Positions 16,569-24,040 of a stretch of DNA of 64,000 nt are shown here, in pieces. The stretch is from contig JAQTZB010000002.1 of NCBI GenBank assembly GCA_028688015.1, positions 62,001 through 126,000 of the forward strand, written 5' to 3'. The notes under the pieces are model-generated. The model searched no databases. It was not told where the DNA came from and was given only the letters and a program-made list of their open reading frames with translations. A program made the translations under genes and the position numbers. The number at the start of each line of letters is the position of its first letter. Positions within the stretch are counted from its first letter, which is position 1. The stretch comes from Elusimicrobiales bacterium (GTDB lineage: Bacteria > Elusimicrobiota > Elusimicrobia > Elusimicrobiales > UBA9959).

Positions 16569-16718
16569 GCGGTAATTTCCTCAGGTTTTGCGGTCGTTCT
16601 AAGAGTTTGCTGGGCAGGCGCGGCATTAATCTGCGCCCGGCCCGTACCGCCCCCCCTGGGCCGGCACATTGCCTACAGTTATATCATATTCGGGTTTATC
16701 AGGGGTAGCCCGCCCCGC

Positions 16719-17528
16719 TTATTTCCCGGGTTTGTCTTTCATGTGCCCGCCGCCGCGTTTATAGTGCAGTTTCATGATCTCGGCCAGCACGGAAACGGCT
16801 ATTTCGCCGGGGGCTTTGCCGCCCAGGTCCAGGCCTACCGGCGAATGCACCCGCGCGTCTTTCAGCGGATAAAGTTTTTTCTTGCCGAGCAGGCGGAAGA
16901 TCTCCCCCACCTTGTCCCGGCTGCCGATCATGCCGATGTAGGCGGCGCCGGTCTTCATCACGGCCTCCAGGCACTCTCTGTCCAGCGCGTGGCCGCGCGT
17001 GACTATCACGGCGTAAGTGTCTTTATCCACTCCGGCGGCCGCCACGGCCTTGTGCGGCATTTCATTGATGATAGCCAGCGCCCCCGGGAAGCGCTCGGAG
17101 TTGGCGAATTCCGCTCTGTCGTCGGCCACCAGGAAGGGATACCCTGCCAGCCGGCAGGCCTCGGCGATCTTCACCCCCACGTGGCCGCCGCCAAGGATCA
17201 GGACCTTGAAAGGATTCTTGTAGACGTCTATGAACACTTCCATCTTGCCCATGCAGATCATGCCGGTGTTGCCCTGGGGCTTGAGGTCGAAGACGAACTT
17301 GCCGCCCGAGCCCTTCTTTATGCAGTCCGCGGCCTGGCGGATGACCAGCGCCTCCACAGAACCTCCGCCCACGGTGCCCTCTATCGAGCCGTCGGCGTAG
17401 ACCAGCATCCTGGCGCCGGCGTCCCTCGGGGTGGAGCCTCCGGCGGAAATCACGGTGACGAAGGCGGCGGCGCGGCCTTCGTCGATGGCTTCGGCGAGCA
17501 TTTTAATGAGGTTTTTCTGTTCTTTCAT
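16719..17528 (-). CDS. xdhC: XdhC/CoxI-family Mo-hydroxylase maturation factor
   Basis: This 269-residue protein matches XdhC, which binds the molybdenum-pterin cofactor, protects its sulfurated form and inserts it into xanthine dehydrogenase. The N-terminal XdhC/CoxI domain includes GSTPRDAGARM and GTVGGGSVE. The C-terminal Rossmann domain carries LILGGGHVG (about residues 125-133). No ribosome binding site is present. A TAGAAT box ends about 8 bp before the ATG, suggesting a leaderless mRNA. It probably serves one or both Mo hydroxylases in this window; neither catalytic operon contains its own copy. Confidence 0.9.
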   Translation of the reverse strand: MKEQKNLIKMLAEAIDEGRAAAFVTVISAGGSTPRDAGARMLVYADGSIEGTVGGGSVEALVIRQAADCIKKGSGGKFVFDLKPQGNTGMICMGKMEVFIDVYKNPFKVLILGGGHVGVKIAEACRLAGYPFLVADDRAEFANSERFPGALAIINEMPHKAVAAAGVDKDTYAVIVTRGHALDRECLEAVMKTGAAYIGMIGSRDKVGEIFRLLGKKKLYPLKDARVHSPVGLDLGGKAPGEIAVSVLAEIMKLHYKRGGGHMKDKPGK

Positions 17529-17604
17529 AGCCCGTTAATTCTACCTAATTTGTCCGGTTTTAGGCAGGCGGGAGCGGATCGCCGCCGCGAGGGCCGTCCG
17601 TACA

Positions 17605-19104
17605 TCAGGCCAGCCTGTAGATCTCCAGCTCCTCGCTCTTGCCCTTCAGGGCCACCTTGCCCAGCGGCTCGAATTTTATCCCGGCGCCGAGCGAGGCCCT
17701 GGCCCTCTCCAGCGCCGTAGCGCTGACCACGATGTCGGTGTTGAGGTCCTTGGTCTTGGACTCCAGCCGCGACGCGATGTTGACCGTGTCTCCTATAAAG
17801 GTGTATTCCAGCCGTGCCGCGGTGCCGATATTGCCCGCCACCAGCTTGCCGCAGTGAACGCCGATGCCGAACTCCACCTTGCCGGGCGCCTGGCTGGAGG
17901 CGTTGAACTCCGCCAGCGCGGCGCGCATGCCTATGGCCGCGCGCACCGCGTCGGCCGCGAAATCGTCAGAGCCCAGCGCCGGCGTGTAGATGGCCATCAC
18001 CGCGTCGCCGATGAACTTGTTGATCACGCCGTTATGCTCCGCTATGGGCGGGGTGATGTAGTGGAAATACTTGTTGAGGAAGTCCACCAGCGAGGAGGCG
18101 CTCATGGTCTCGCTTAGCGGCGTGAAGTTGCGGATGTCGCAGAACATCACCGCCGCTTCCATGTTCTCGCCGCCCAGGTTCACCTTCTTGTTGTGGATCA
18201 GCTCGCGCGCGATCTCTATGGACATGTACTTGCCGAAAGTATCCTGCAGCTCCTCGCGCTCTTTCAGCCCGGTCACCATGTCGTTGAAGCCGGCCTTAAG
18301 ATAGGCCACCTCGTCGGAGAAATAGATGCGGGACTTGGCGTAGTCGCCGCCGGCCACGCGCTTCATCTTATCTATCAGCCCGTCCAGCGGCTTCTGGACG
18401 CCGTTATAGACGCTGGTGAGGCCGTTACCGAGCATGACTGCGGAGATGCCGAGCATGAAGACCAGGTTCGAAGAAAGGACTTCCCAGGGCACACGGTTAA
18501 AGAACGCGATATAGATGAGAACGAAGGGCAGGATAGCGAAGCCAGCTATCATCACCGTCAGTTTGAGATAGACCGGTATAGTAAAGCCGCCCCGCAGGTG
18601 GTAAAGTTCCGGACCGGAATAGAGGGACTGCATCAGCGTCTTTTGCTTCGCCAGGTGCACGTCGATATAGACCACCAGCATGGCCACCTGCGCCAGCAGG
18701 GAGACCGCCGAGGCGCCCAGGCGGGGAGCGGTCAGCAGCCCCGGAGCCAGGAAAGACGGCACCAGGGCCAGCGCCTGCACCATGAAGACCATCAGCAGGC
18801 CGTCGCGGTAGACATTGGCCAGGCGGCGGCGGATCTTCTCCTTAAGCGCCTCGTCGGGCTTTTCCAGGTAGAGGTAAGCCGGCCGGCCCCACAGGGCGAC
18901 AAAGATCCACATCAGGCCGAAGGAGAGGCCGCCGACGCCGAAACCGAGGCCGGCGCGGCCTTGCGGGGCCGTCCCGGTAAAGACCGTAAAAGCCATGTCG
19001 GAAAAGACTGTCCCGACCAGGGCCAGGGCAAAAGGGATGATCAGTATGCCGAAGAACTCTTCCAGCTTTTTCTTGCGCTCAGCTTTTTCCGCGTTTCCGA
19101 ACAT
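17605..19104 (-). CDS. Class III adenylate/guanylate cyclase, membrane-bound with HAMP
   Basis: This 499-residue protein has about six membrane helices in the first 215 residues, a HAMP-like segment (about 220-270) and a C-terminal class III cyclase catalytic domain (about 300-475). Metal-binding Asp residues lie in VMFCDIRNFTPL and in NKFIGDAVMAIY, and the YTFIGDTVNIASRLE segment carries the transition-state Asn/Arg. It would make cAMP (or cGMP) in the cytoplasm in response to a membrane signal. It is 10 bp downstream of the permease gene and likely in the same operon. No cyclic-nucleotide receptor gene is in the window. Confidence 0.88.
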   Translation of the reverse strand: MFGNAEKAERKKKLEEFFGILIIPFALALVGTVFSDMAFTVFTGTAPQGRAGLGFGVGGLSFGLMWIFVALWGRPAYLYLEKPDEALKEKIRRRLANVYRDGLLMVFMVQALALVPSFLAPGLLTAPRLGASAVSLLAQVAMLVVYIDVHLAKQKTLMQSLYSGPELYHLRGGFTIPVYLKLTVMIAGFAILPFVLIYIAFFNRVPWEVLSSNLVFMLGISAVMLGNGLTSVYNGVQKPLDGLIDKMKRVAGGDYAKSRIYFSDEVAYLKAGFNDMVTGLKEREELQDTFGKYMSIEIARELIHNKKVNLGGENMEAAVMFCDIRNFTPLSETMSASSLVDFLNKYFHYITPPIAEHNGVINKFIGDAVMAIYTPALGSDDFAADAVRAAIGMRAALAEFNASSQAPGKVEFGIGVHCGKLVAGNIGTAARLEYTFIGDTVNIASRLESKTKDLNTDIVVSATALERARASLGAGIKFEPLGKVALKGKSEELEIYRLA

Positions 19105-19114
19105 TTTTATCCCC

Positions 19115-20353
19115 TTAAACTAGTTTCAGGAAAACCCAGTATATTATGGCATTTATGAAAGTTAGCGGGATACCGGCGCGGGCGAACTCGGCGAAGGTGA
19201 GGGTTTCGCCGCCCTTCTTCTCGGCGTTCTGGATGATGATGACGTTGCTGGCCGCCCCGAGGATGAAGAGGTTGCCCGCAAAAGTGGACGCCGCCGCCAG
19301 CGCCAGCAGTTCTGGCGTACCGCCCCCGGCGTGGCGCAACACCGGCAGGTACAGCGCCACCAGCGGCACGTTGGAGATCAGCTGGCTCAGGCCTACGCTG
19401 ACGGCTATAATGGGCCCGAGGCCGGTGATGTCAGCCCCGGAGCGGGCGATGAGTTCCTGGAAGAACCCGGTGTCCCACACGCAGCGCATCAGAGCGAACA
19501 TCCCGGCGAAGAAGGCCAGCGTGCTCCAGTCCACCTTGCGCATTATTTCGAACCGCCGGGAGCTCAGCAGCAGCCCCGGCGCCGCGGCGGCCAAGGCTAT
19601 CCAGGTAAGGCGGAAATCCAGAGCCGGGTTCAGGGAGACCAGGACGATCTTGGCGCCTATGGCCAGCACCAGCACGCCCGCCGTGAGCCTGGCCAAGCGG
19701 GCCAGGTCCTTATCCTTCACCGGCTCCTGGGACTGCTTCAGTTCAGCGGCCCGGAACTCTTCCGGGTAATAATAACGCACGACCAGGAAAACCGCGCCGA
19801 GGTTGAGCAAGGTGGGGATAGCGAGATATTTGAAGAAGGTCAGGAAAGGCGCGGCCAGTTCCCCCCTCACCGCCACCAGCAGGTTCTGCGGGTTGCCGAT
19901 CGGGCTCATCACGCTGCCGACGGTGATTGAGAAAGCCAGCGCCAGCAGCAGGGCCTTCGGGGAGACGCCGTGCTTGCGTGCCAGCAGCAGCGCCACCGGC
20001 GTGCCGATGATGGCGAGCGTGTCGTTCATCAGAAGGGCCGAGGCCAGCCCCATGAAGAACACGAAGGTCAGCAGCAGCCCCGCCCCGGTACGCGCCCGCT
20101 TGAAGACCTCGAACTTGGCGTGCGCCAGCCAGCCGCTCAGCTCGAACACCTGCCCGGCGGCGAACATGCCGAGCAGGAACGCCATCACGTCCCAGTCTAT
20201 GGCCGCCAGCGCTTGCGCGGGCTTCATGTCGCCGGAGAGCAGCACGGCGGCCGCCCCGCCGCACATCACCTGCCAGATCTCCAGGCGGAAGCCGCGCACC
20301 TGCCTGACCGCCGTAAGCAGGAAGACCGCGGCGAGGATTAAGATGGGGAACAT
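19115..20353 (-). CDS. SLC13/ArsB-NhaD superfamily anion permease
   Basis: This 412-residue polytopic protein has about 11 hydrophobic helices and family motifs such as SALLMNDTLAIIGTP (about residues 115-130), GNPQNLLV (about 158-165) and SNVPLVALY. Members move oxyanions or organic anions, or exchange Na+ for H+. The start at 20353 is chosen because its ATG overlaps the stop of the mocA-like gene (ATGA); upstream in-frame codons read as antisense of that gene. Coupling to a Mo-cofactor gene makes an oxyanion or a purine-derived anion a reasonable but untested substrate. Confidence 0.8.
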   Translation of the reverse strand: MFPILILAAVFLLTAVRQVRGFRLEIWQVMCGGAAAVLLSGDMKPAQALAAIDWDVMAFLLGMFAAGQVFELSGWLAHAKFEVFKRARTGAGLLLTFVFFMGLASALLMNDTLAIIGTPVALLLARKHGVSPKALLLALAFSITVGSVMSPIGNPQNLLVAVRGELAAPFLTFFKYLAIPTLLNLGAVFLVVRYYYPEEFRAAELKQSQEPVKDKDLARLARLTAGVLVLAIGAKIVLVSLNPALDFRLTWIALAAAAPGLLLSSRRFEIMRKVDWSTLAFFAGMFALMRCVWDTGFFQELIARSGADITGLGPIIAVSVGLSQLISNVPLVALYLPVLRHAGGGTPELLALAAASTFAGNLFILGAASNVIIIQNAEKKGGETLTFAEFARAGIPLTFINAIIYWVFLKLV

Positions 20354-20955
20354 CAGCCGGCTTTGACCAGGGCCTCGTAATCCTCCGGCGTGTCTATGTC
20401 GAGGATTATACCGGGGTCTTTGACCTCCAGGTCGGTGATCTTCACGGAGGGGTGGTGGGTCACCCAGTGCAGGCCCTTCTCCAGCGGTCCCTCGAAGCAT
20501 AGCGCGCGGCGGTCGGCCGGGATGACGATGGGATGGCCGCGCTTCAGCCTGGAATCGGCCGCGCGGAAAGTCCGCGGGATGACTATGGTTTCTTTATTAT
20601 TGTTCCAGCAGTCGACGAGGCGCCGGTAGGTGTCCCTGTCCACCGTGGGCTGGTCGGCCAGGCAGACCATGAACCCCTCGGCGGTTTCCGAAGCGTCCAG
20701 CAGGCCGCAGCGCAGCGAGGAAAGCTGGCCGTGCTCCGGATGGACGTTCACGGCTATTTTCTCCCCGGCCGGCGTCCAGCCGGCCAGGATCTCGTGCGAG
20801 TCCTTCCCGAGCACCACCACCCTGTCCTCTACGCCGGCGCGGCGCAGCGCGTCGCAGACGTGCTCCAGGAAAGGCAGGCCCCGCCACTGCAGCAGGGCCT
20901 TGGGCCGCCCCATCCTCGCCGAATCCCCCGCCGCCAGTATGATCGCGGACAGCAT
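20353..20955 (-). CDS. mocA: MocA-like molybdopterin cytidylyltransferase
   Basis: This 200-residue nucleotidyltransferase has the N-terminal signature ILAAGDSARMGRPKALL, typical of MocA/MobA enzymes that convert Mo-molybdopterin to its dinucleotide form. MocA makes the cytosine dinucleotide used by xanthine-dehydrogenase-family proteins. A metal-binding Asp lies in CLADQPTV (about residue 100). Presence with xdhC and two Mo hydroxylases supports MocA over MobA. It begins 2 bp after the S41 protease gene and overlaps the permease gene. A C-terminal PGIILDIDTPEDYEAL segment is also family-typical. Confidence 0.87.
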   Translation of the reverse strand: MLSAIILAAGDSARMGRPKALLQWRGLPFLEHVCDALRRAGVEDRVVVLGKDSHEILAGWTPAGEKIAVNVHPEHGQLSSLRCGLLDASETAEGFMVCLADQPTVDRDTYRRLVDCWNNNKETIVIPRTFRAADSRLKRGHPIVIPADRRALCFEGPLEKGLHWVTHHPSVKITDLEVKDPGIILDIDTPEDYEALVKAG

Positions 20956-20957
20956 AG

Positions 20958-22847
20958 TCAGTTACCTCCCCGTATATAGTCCAGCGCGAACGCCAGAACG
21001 GGGTCCGGGCCCTTGTACTTCGCCAGGAGTTCGTCCGCAGCCGGCACGTCGGGCAGCACGCCGTGCTCTTCGTCGCCCGGCTTCGGGCGCGGGCCGTAGA
21101 ATTTTTTATAGGAAACCCCGAACGGCAGGCGGCTGTTGGTAAGCGCCAGGCTGAACACGTCCCCGAAGCAGGTGGGCAGGCCGCCGGTTTCGTAGCCGAT
21201 GATCCGGCCGCATTCGTAGTCGCGGAACATCGCCGCGAAATCTGAGGCGGAGGAGAAGGTGGCGTTGTCCGTGAGCAGGTAGACCTTCCCGCCGAAGAAC
21301 GCCGCAGGCTTCTCTTGCTTTTCCTCTTTAGTGCGGTTGGTCACCAGTGTGCCGGGAGCGAAGGCGAGGTTCTCTTCGCGCATATGCCTGCTGTACTTGG
21401 GATTCGCCAGCAGCTCGGCCGAAACCTTTACCTGCATCTTCGAGAAGGAGCGCACCGGTTTTTCGGTGAGGTACTTCATGATATGCTCGCCCATGGCGGA
21501 GTTGCCGCCGCCGTTGCCCCGGATGTCTATTATCAGGGCCTTCGCCTTGCCGGCCTCGGCGAAGATGCGGTCTATCTTTTCCTTTTCGGCTTCCGAGTAG
21601 CGGAAGGACGGGTAGCGGAAATAAGCCACCGAGCCGTCCTCCAGCAGCCGCAGGCTGGTCTCATCCGCCAGAGGCTTTTCCGTCGCCTTGCGCAGCTCCA
21701 CAGCGGCGTCTATGCCGATGACGCCGAGCTTCCTGGTCCGGGCGCGGCCCGCGGAGTCTCTGGTCTCCAGCTCGAACTGTTTTCCTCCGGAGAAAAGTTT
21801 TGTGAAGGCCCACCAGAAGGTCTGTTTCTCGGAGAACTGGATGGCCTTGAACGGGAAGGTCTCGCCGGAGCAGCGCGCCAGGGCCGGCGCGGCGAAGTCG
21901 GCGAAGGGCGCGCCGTTCACGGCCACGACCCGCTCCCCTTCCAGCGACTTATCCAAAGCGCCGGAGACGAAGAATGCGCCGTTGCGGAACTGCACGCGGA
22001 ACGGCGGAAAATTAGCGGCCTGAAACTCGCTCTCGGGCAGATTCTGGTAGTGCATCCGCGTATGCCCGTCGCCAAATGCCGCCGCGGCGTAGTAGAGCTC
22101 GTAAGCCAGGTCTTTTATCGCCACCCGGCGCTGCTTGTCCAGTTTCTCCGAGACGGCGTTCACCGTCCTGCGCTTCAGCTCCCGGTAGCCGTCCGGCTCC
22201 AGGTTGGCGAGCAGGTCCGGGTGGATGCTTTCCGCCTTGGAGAAGAATTCGTTTACGTCCTCTATGGCGTCGGCCAGGGGCAAGGTTTCAGGGACCGGGT
22301 TGAACCTGCCGTCGAAGAGTCCCGCCGCTACTTCCAGGCCGCCCTTAAAGATATAGTAGGCCGCGGGGCCGTGGAAGAGGTTGTTTATGCCAGCCAGCTG
22401 GTCGTTGGAGGAAGCGGCGTAAACCTGGCACGCGCCGTCGGCATACGGGTTGGCCGCCAGCGTGATGAGGCGCGACGCGCCCGCGTACTCCTTGCCCGCG
22501 AACTGCAGGCCGGCCCCGGAGAATTTAAAGCCGGGCTTCTTTATGGAAGCCAGCAGGGAAGTCTTCGCGCCCGGCACGGCGTACAGCAGAAAGCCGCCCG
22601 CCAGCTTCTTCGCCAGCTCGGCGGCGGGGATGGCCGAGGCGTCCAGCAGTTCCGACTCTTTGTAGAAAGAGTCCCGGATTTCCTTTACATAGGCCTCGGC
22701 CTTTTCCCGGCCGGGGCCCTCCGGCAGTTCAAAAACCACCGGCCTCTTGCTGGAAGGGTCGTGAAACCCGTTGATGGACTCGGGGTAAGCCGCAGCGAAC
22801 CCCGGCAGGGCGAGCCCCGCCGCGAGCAGAATAAGAGCGCGTTTCAT
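20958..22847 (-). CDS. Secreted S41-family (C-terminal processing type) peptidase
   Basis: This 629-residue exported protein has a signal peptide cleaved near PGFAAA. A long N-terminal region (to about 400) precedes the S41 catalytic core (about 400-600), with AKALIIDIRGNGGGNS and the nucleophile in TDNATFSSASDFAA. The family includes tail-specific proteases and tricorn-like peptidases that use a Ser-Lys or Ser-His dyad. No PDZ domain is clear. It lies between pfk (12 bp upstream) and mocA (2 bp downstream). A role linked to either neighbour is not obvious. Confidence 0.82.
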   Translation of the reverse strand: MKRALILLAAGLALPGFAAAYPESINGFHDPSSKRPVVFELPEGPGREKAEAYVKEIRDSFYKESELLDASAIPAAELAKKLAGGFLLYAVPGAKTSLLASIKKPGFKFSGAGLQFAGKEYAGASRLITLAANPYADGACQVYAASSNDQLAGINNLFHGPAAYYIFKGGLEVAAGLFDGRFNPVPETLPLADAIEDVNEFFSKAESIHPDLLANLEPDGYRELKRRTVNAVSEKLDKQRRVAIKDLAYELYYAAAAFGDGHTRMHYQNLPESEFQAANFPPFRVQFRNGAFFVSGALDKSLEGERVVAVNGAPFADFAAPALARCSGETFPFKAIQFSEKQTFWWAFTKLFSGGKQFELETRDSAGRARTRKLGVIGIDAAVELRKATEKPLADETSLRLLEDGSVAYFRYPSFRYSEAEKEKIDRIFAEAGKAKALIIDIRGNGGGNSAMGEHIMKYLTEKPVRSFSKMQVKVSAELLANPKYSRHMREENLAFAPGTLVTNRTKEEKQEKPAAFFGGKVYLLTDNATFSSASDFAAMFRDYECGRIIGYETGGLPTCFGDVFSLALTNSRLPFGVSYKKFYGPRPKPGDEEHGVLPDVPAADELLAKYKGPDPVLAFALDYIRGGN

Positions 22848-22859
22848 TTTTCCTCCGGC

Positions 22860-23969
22860 TTAGTCGCCCAGGCTGATGCCCAGTTCGCGGGCGGTCTGGA
22901 TAGTGTCGCAGTCCAGCGGCACGGTCTTCATGCGGCCGGAGATCTCGCTGAGCGGCACGTAGCGCACCGTCGGGGGGTCGAGCGCCACCATCACGCCGCT
23001 CTTGCCCTCTTCCAGCGCGCGCACGGCGGCGGCGCCGAAGCGCAGCGACAGCAGCCGGTCGAAAGTGGTCGGGCTGCCGCCCCGCAACAAATGCCCGAGT
23101 ACCACGGTGCGGCATTCCTTGCCGGTCAGGGGCTCCAACTCCTTTGCTACTTTCTCGCCGATGCCGCCCAACTTTTCGGCGCGGCCCAGTTCCTTGCCCA
23201 GCACGGAGACGCTGCCGCCGACCGGTTTAGCGCCCTCGGCTACCACCACTATGCAGTAATGCTTGCCGCGCTTGGGGCGCAGTTTCAGGGCCGCGGCCAC
23301 TTTCTTGATGTCGTAAGGGATCTCCGGGAGCAGGATGGCATCGGCATTGCCTGAGACGCCGGTGTTGAGCGCTATCCAGCCGGCATAGCGGCCCATCACC
23401 TCCACCACCATGATGCGCCGGTGCGCGTTGGCGGTGGAGTGCAGTCGGTCCAGGCATTCCGTCGCGAAGGAGACCGCGGTGTCGAAACCGAAGGTCGCCA
23501 CCGTCTTCTCGAGGTCGTTGTCGATGGTCTTGGGCACGCCGATGACGCGCAGGCCCTTCTCGGCCAGCACGTTGGCGATGCCCAGCGAGCCGTCGCCGCC
23601 CAAGGCCACCAGCGCGTCGATCTTGTTTTTCCGGAAAGCCGCCATCAGTTCGTCGGTACGGTCCCGCTCGTACCACTTGCCGTCCTTGCCCCGCGTCGGG
23701 TATTTGGTGGGGTTGCCTTTGTTTGTAGTGCCCAGGATGGTGCCGCCCAGATGCGTGATGCCGCGCACCTTGCCGCGCGACAGGGGGATCAGCCCGCCGT
23801 CCGGGTATTCCGCTGGCAGCATAAGGCCGTTATACCCGTCGCGGATGCCCACCACCTCGATTCCCCTGTGGAGCGCCGAGATCACCACGGCGCGGATCAC
23901 GGCGTTCAGCCCCGGGGCATCCCCGCCCCCGGTGTTGATCGCTATCCTTTTTATTTTACCTTTAGCCAT
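22860..23969 (-). CDS. pfkA: 6-phosphofructokinase
   Basis: This 369-residue enzyme phosphorylates fructose-6-phosphate in glycolysis. It has NTGGGDAPGLNA (about residues 10-21), LGGDGSLG (about 112) and PKTIDNDLEKT (about 137), plus VEVMGRYAGWIAL. The residue after GGD is Gly, the form associated with ATP use, while the Lys of PKTIDND is the form common in PPi-dependent and some ATP-dependent clades, so the phosphoryl donor is uncertain. The ATG at 23969 follows an AGGGGGC ribosome-binding-like stretch and a good promoter. It heads a run of genes through the cyclase. Confidence 0.93.
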   Translation of the reverse strand: MAKGKIKRIAINTGGGDAPGLNAVIRAVVISALHRGIEVVGIRDGYNGLMLPAEYPDGGLIPLSRGKVRGITHLGGTILGTTNKGNPTKYPTRGKDGKWYERDRTDELMAAFRKNKIDALVALGGDGSLGIANVLAEKGLRVIGVPKTIDNDLEKTVATFGFDTAVSFATECLDRLHSTANAHRRIMVVEVMGRYAGWIALNTGVSGNADAILLPEIPYDIKKVAAALKLRPKRGKHYCIVVVAEGAKPVGGSVSVLGKELGRAEKLGGIGEKVAKELEPLTGKECRTVVLGHLLRGGSPTTFDRLLSLRFGAAAVRALEEGKSGVMVALDPPTVRYVPLSEISGRMKTVPLDCDTIQTARELGISLGD

Positions 23970-23997
23970 TGAGAAGCCCCCTGAATCCGTCCTGTCA

Positions 23998-24027
23998 ATT
24001 ATCACAATCTTCAGCGCCGCCTTTCAA
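23998..24027 (-). promoter_or_regulatory. Sigma70-type promoter of the pfk operon
   Basis: On the minus strand a TTGAAA (-35, 24027-24022), 18-bp spacer and GATAAT (-10, 24003-23998) with an upstream TGT extended element. Predicted +1 near 23991 gives a 22-nt leader. Confidence 0.6.
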
Positions 24028-24040
24028 GAACGCCGGCGGC

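Noticed and set aside
15357..17720. Plus-strand open frame of about 790 codons opposite the FlgO-like and xdhC genes
   Set aside because: It spans several real genes and intergenic DNA on the other strand and shows no family motif.
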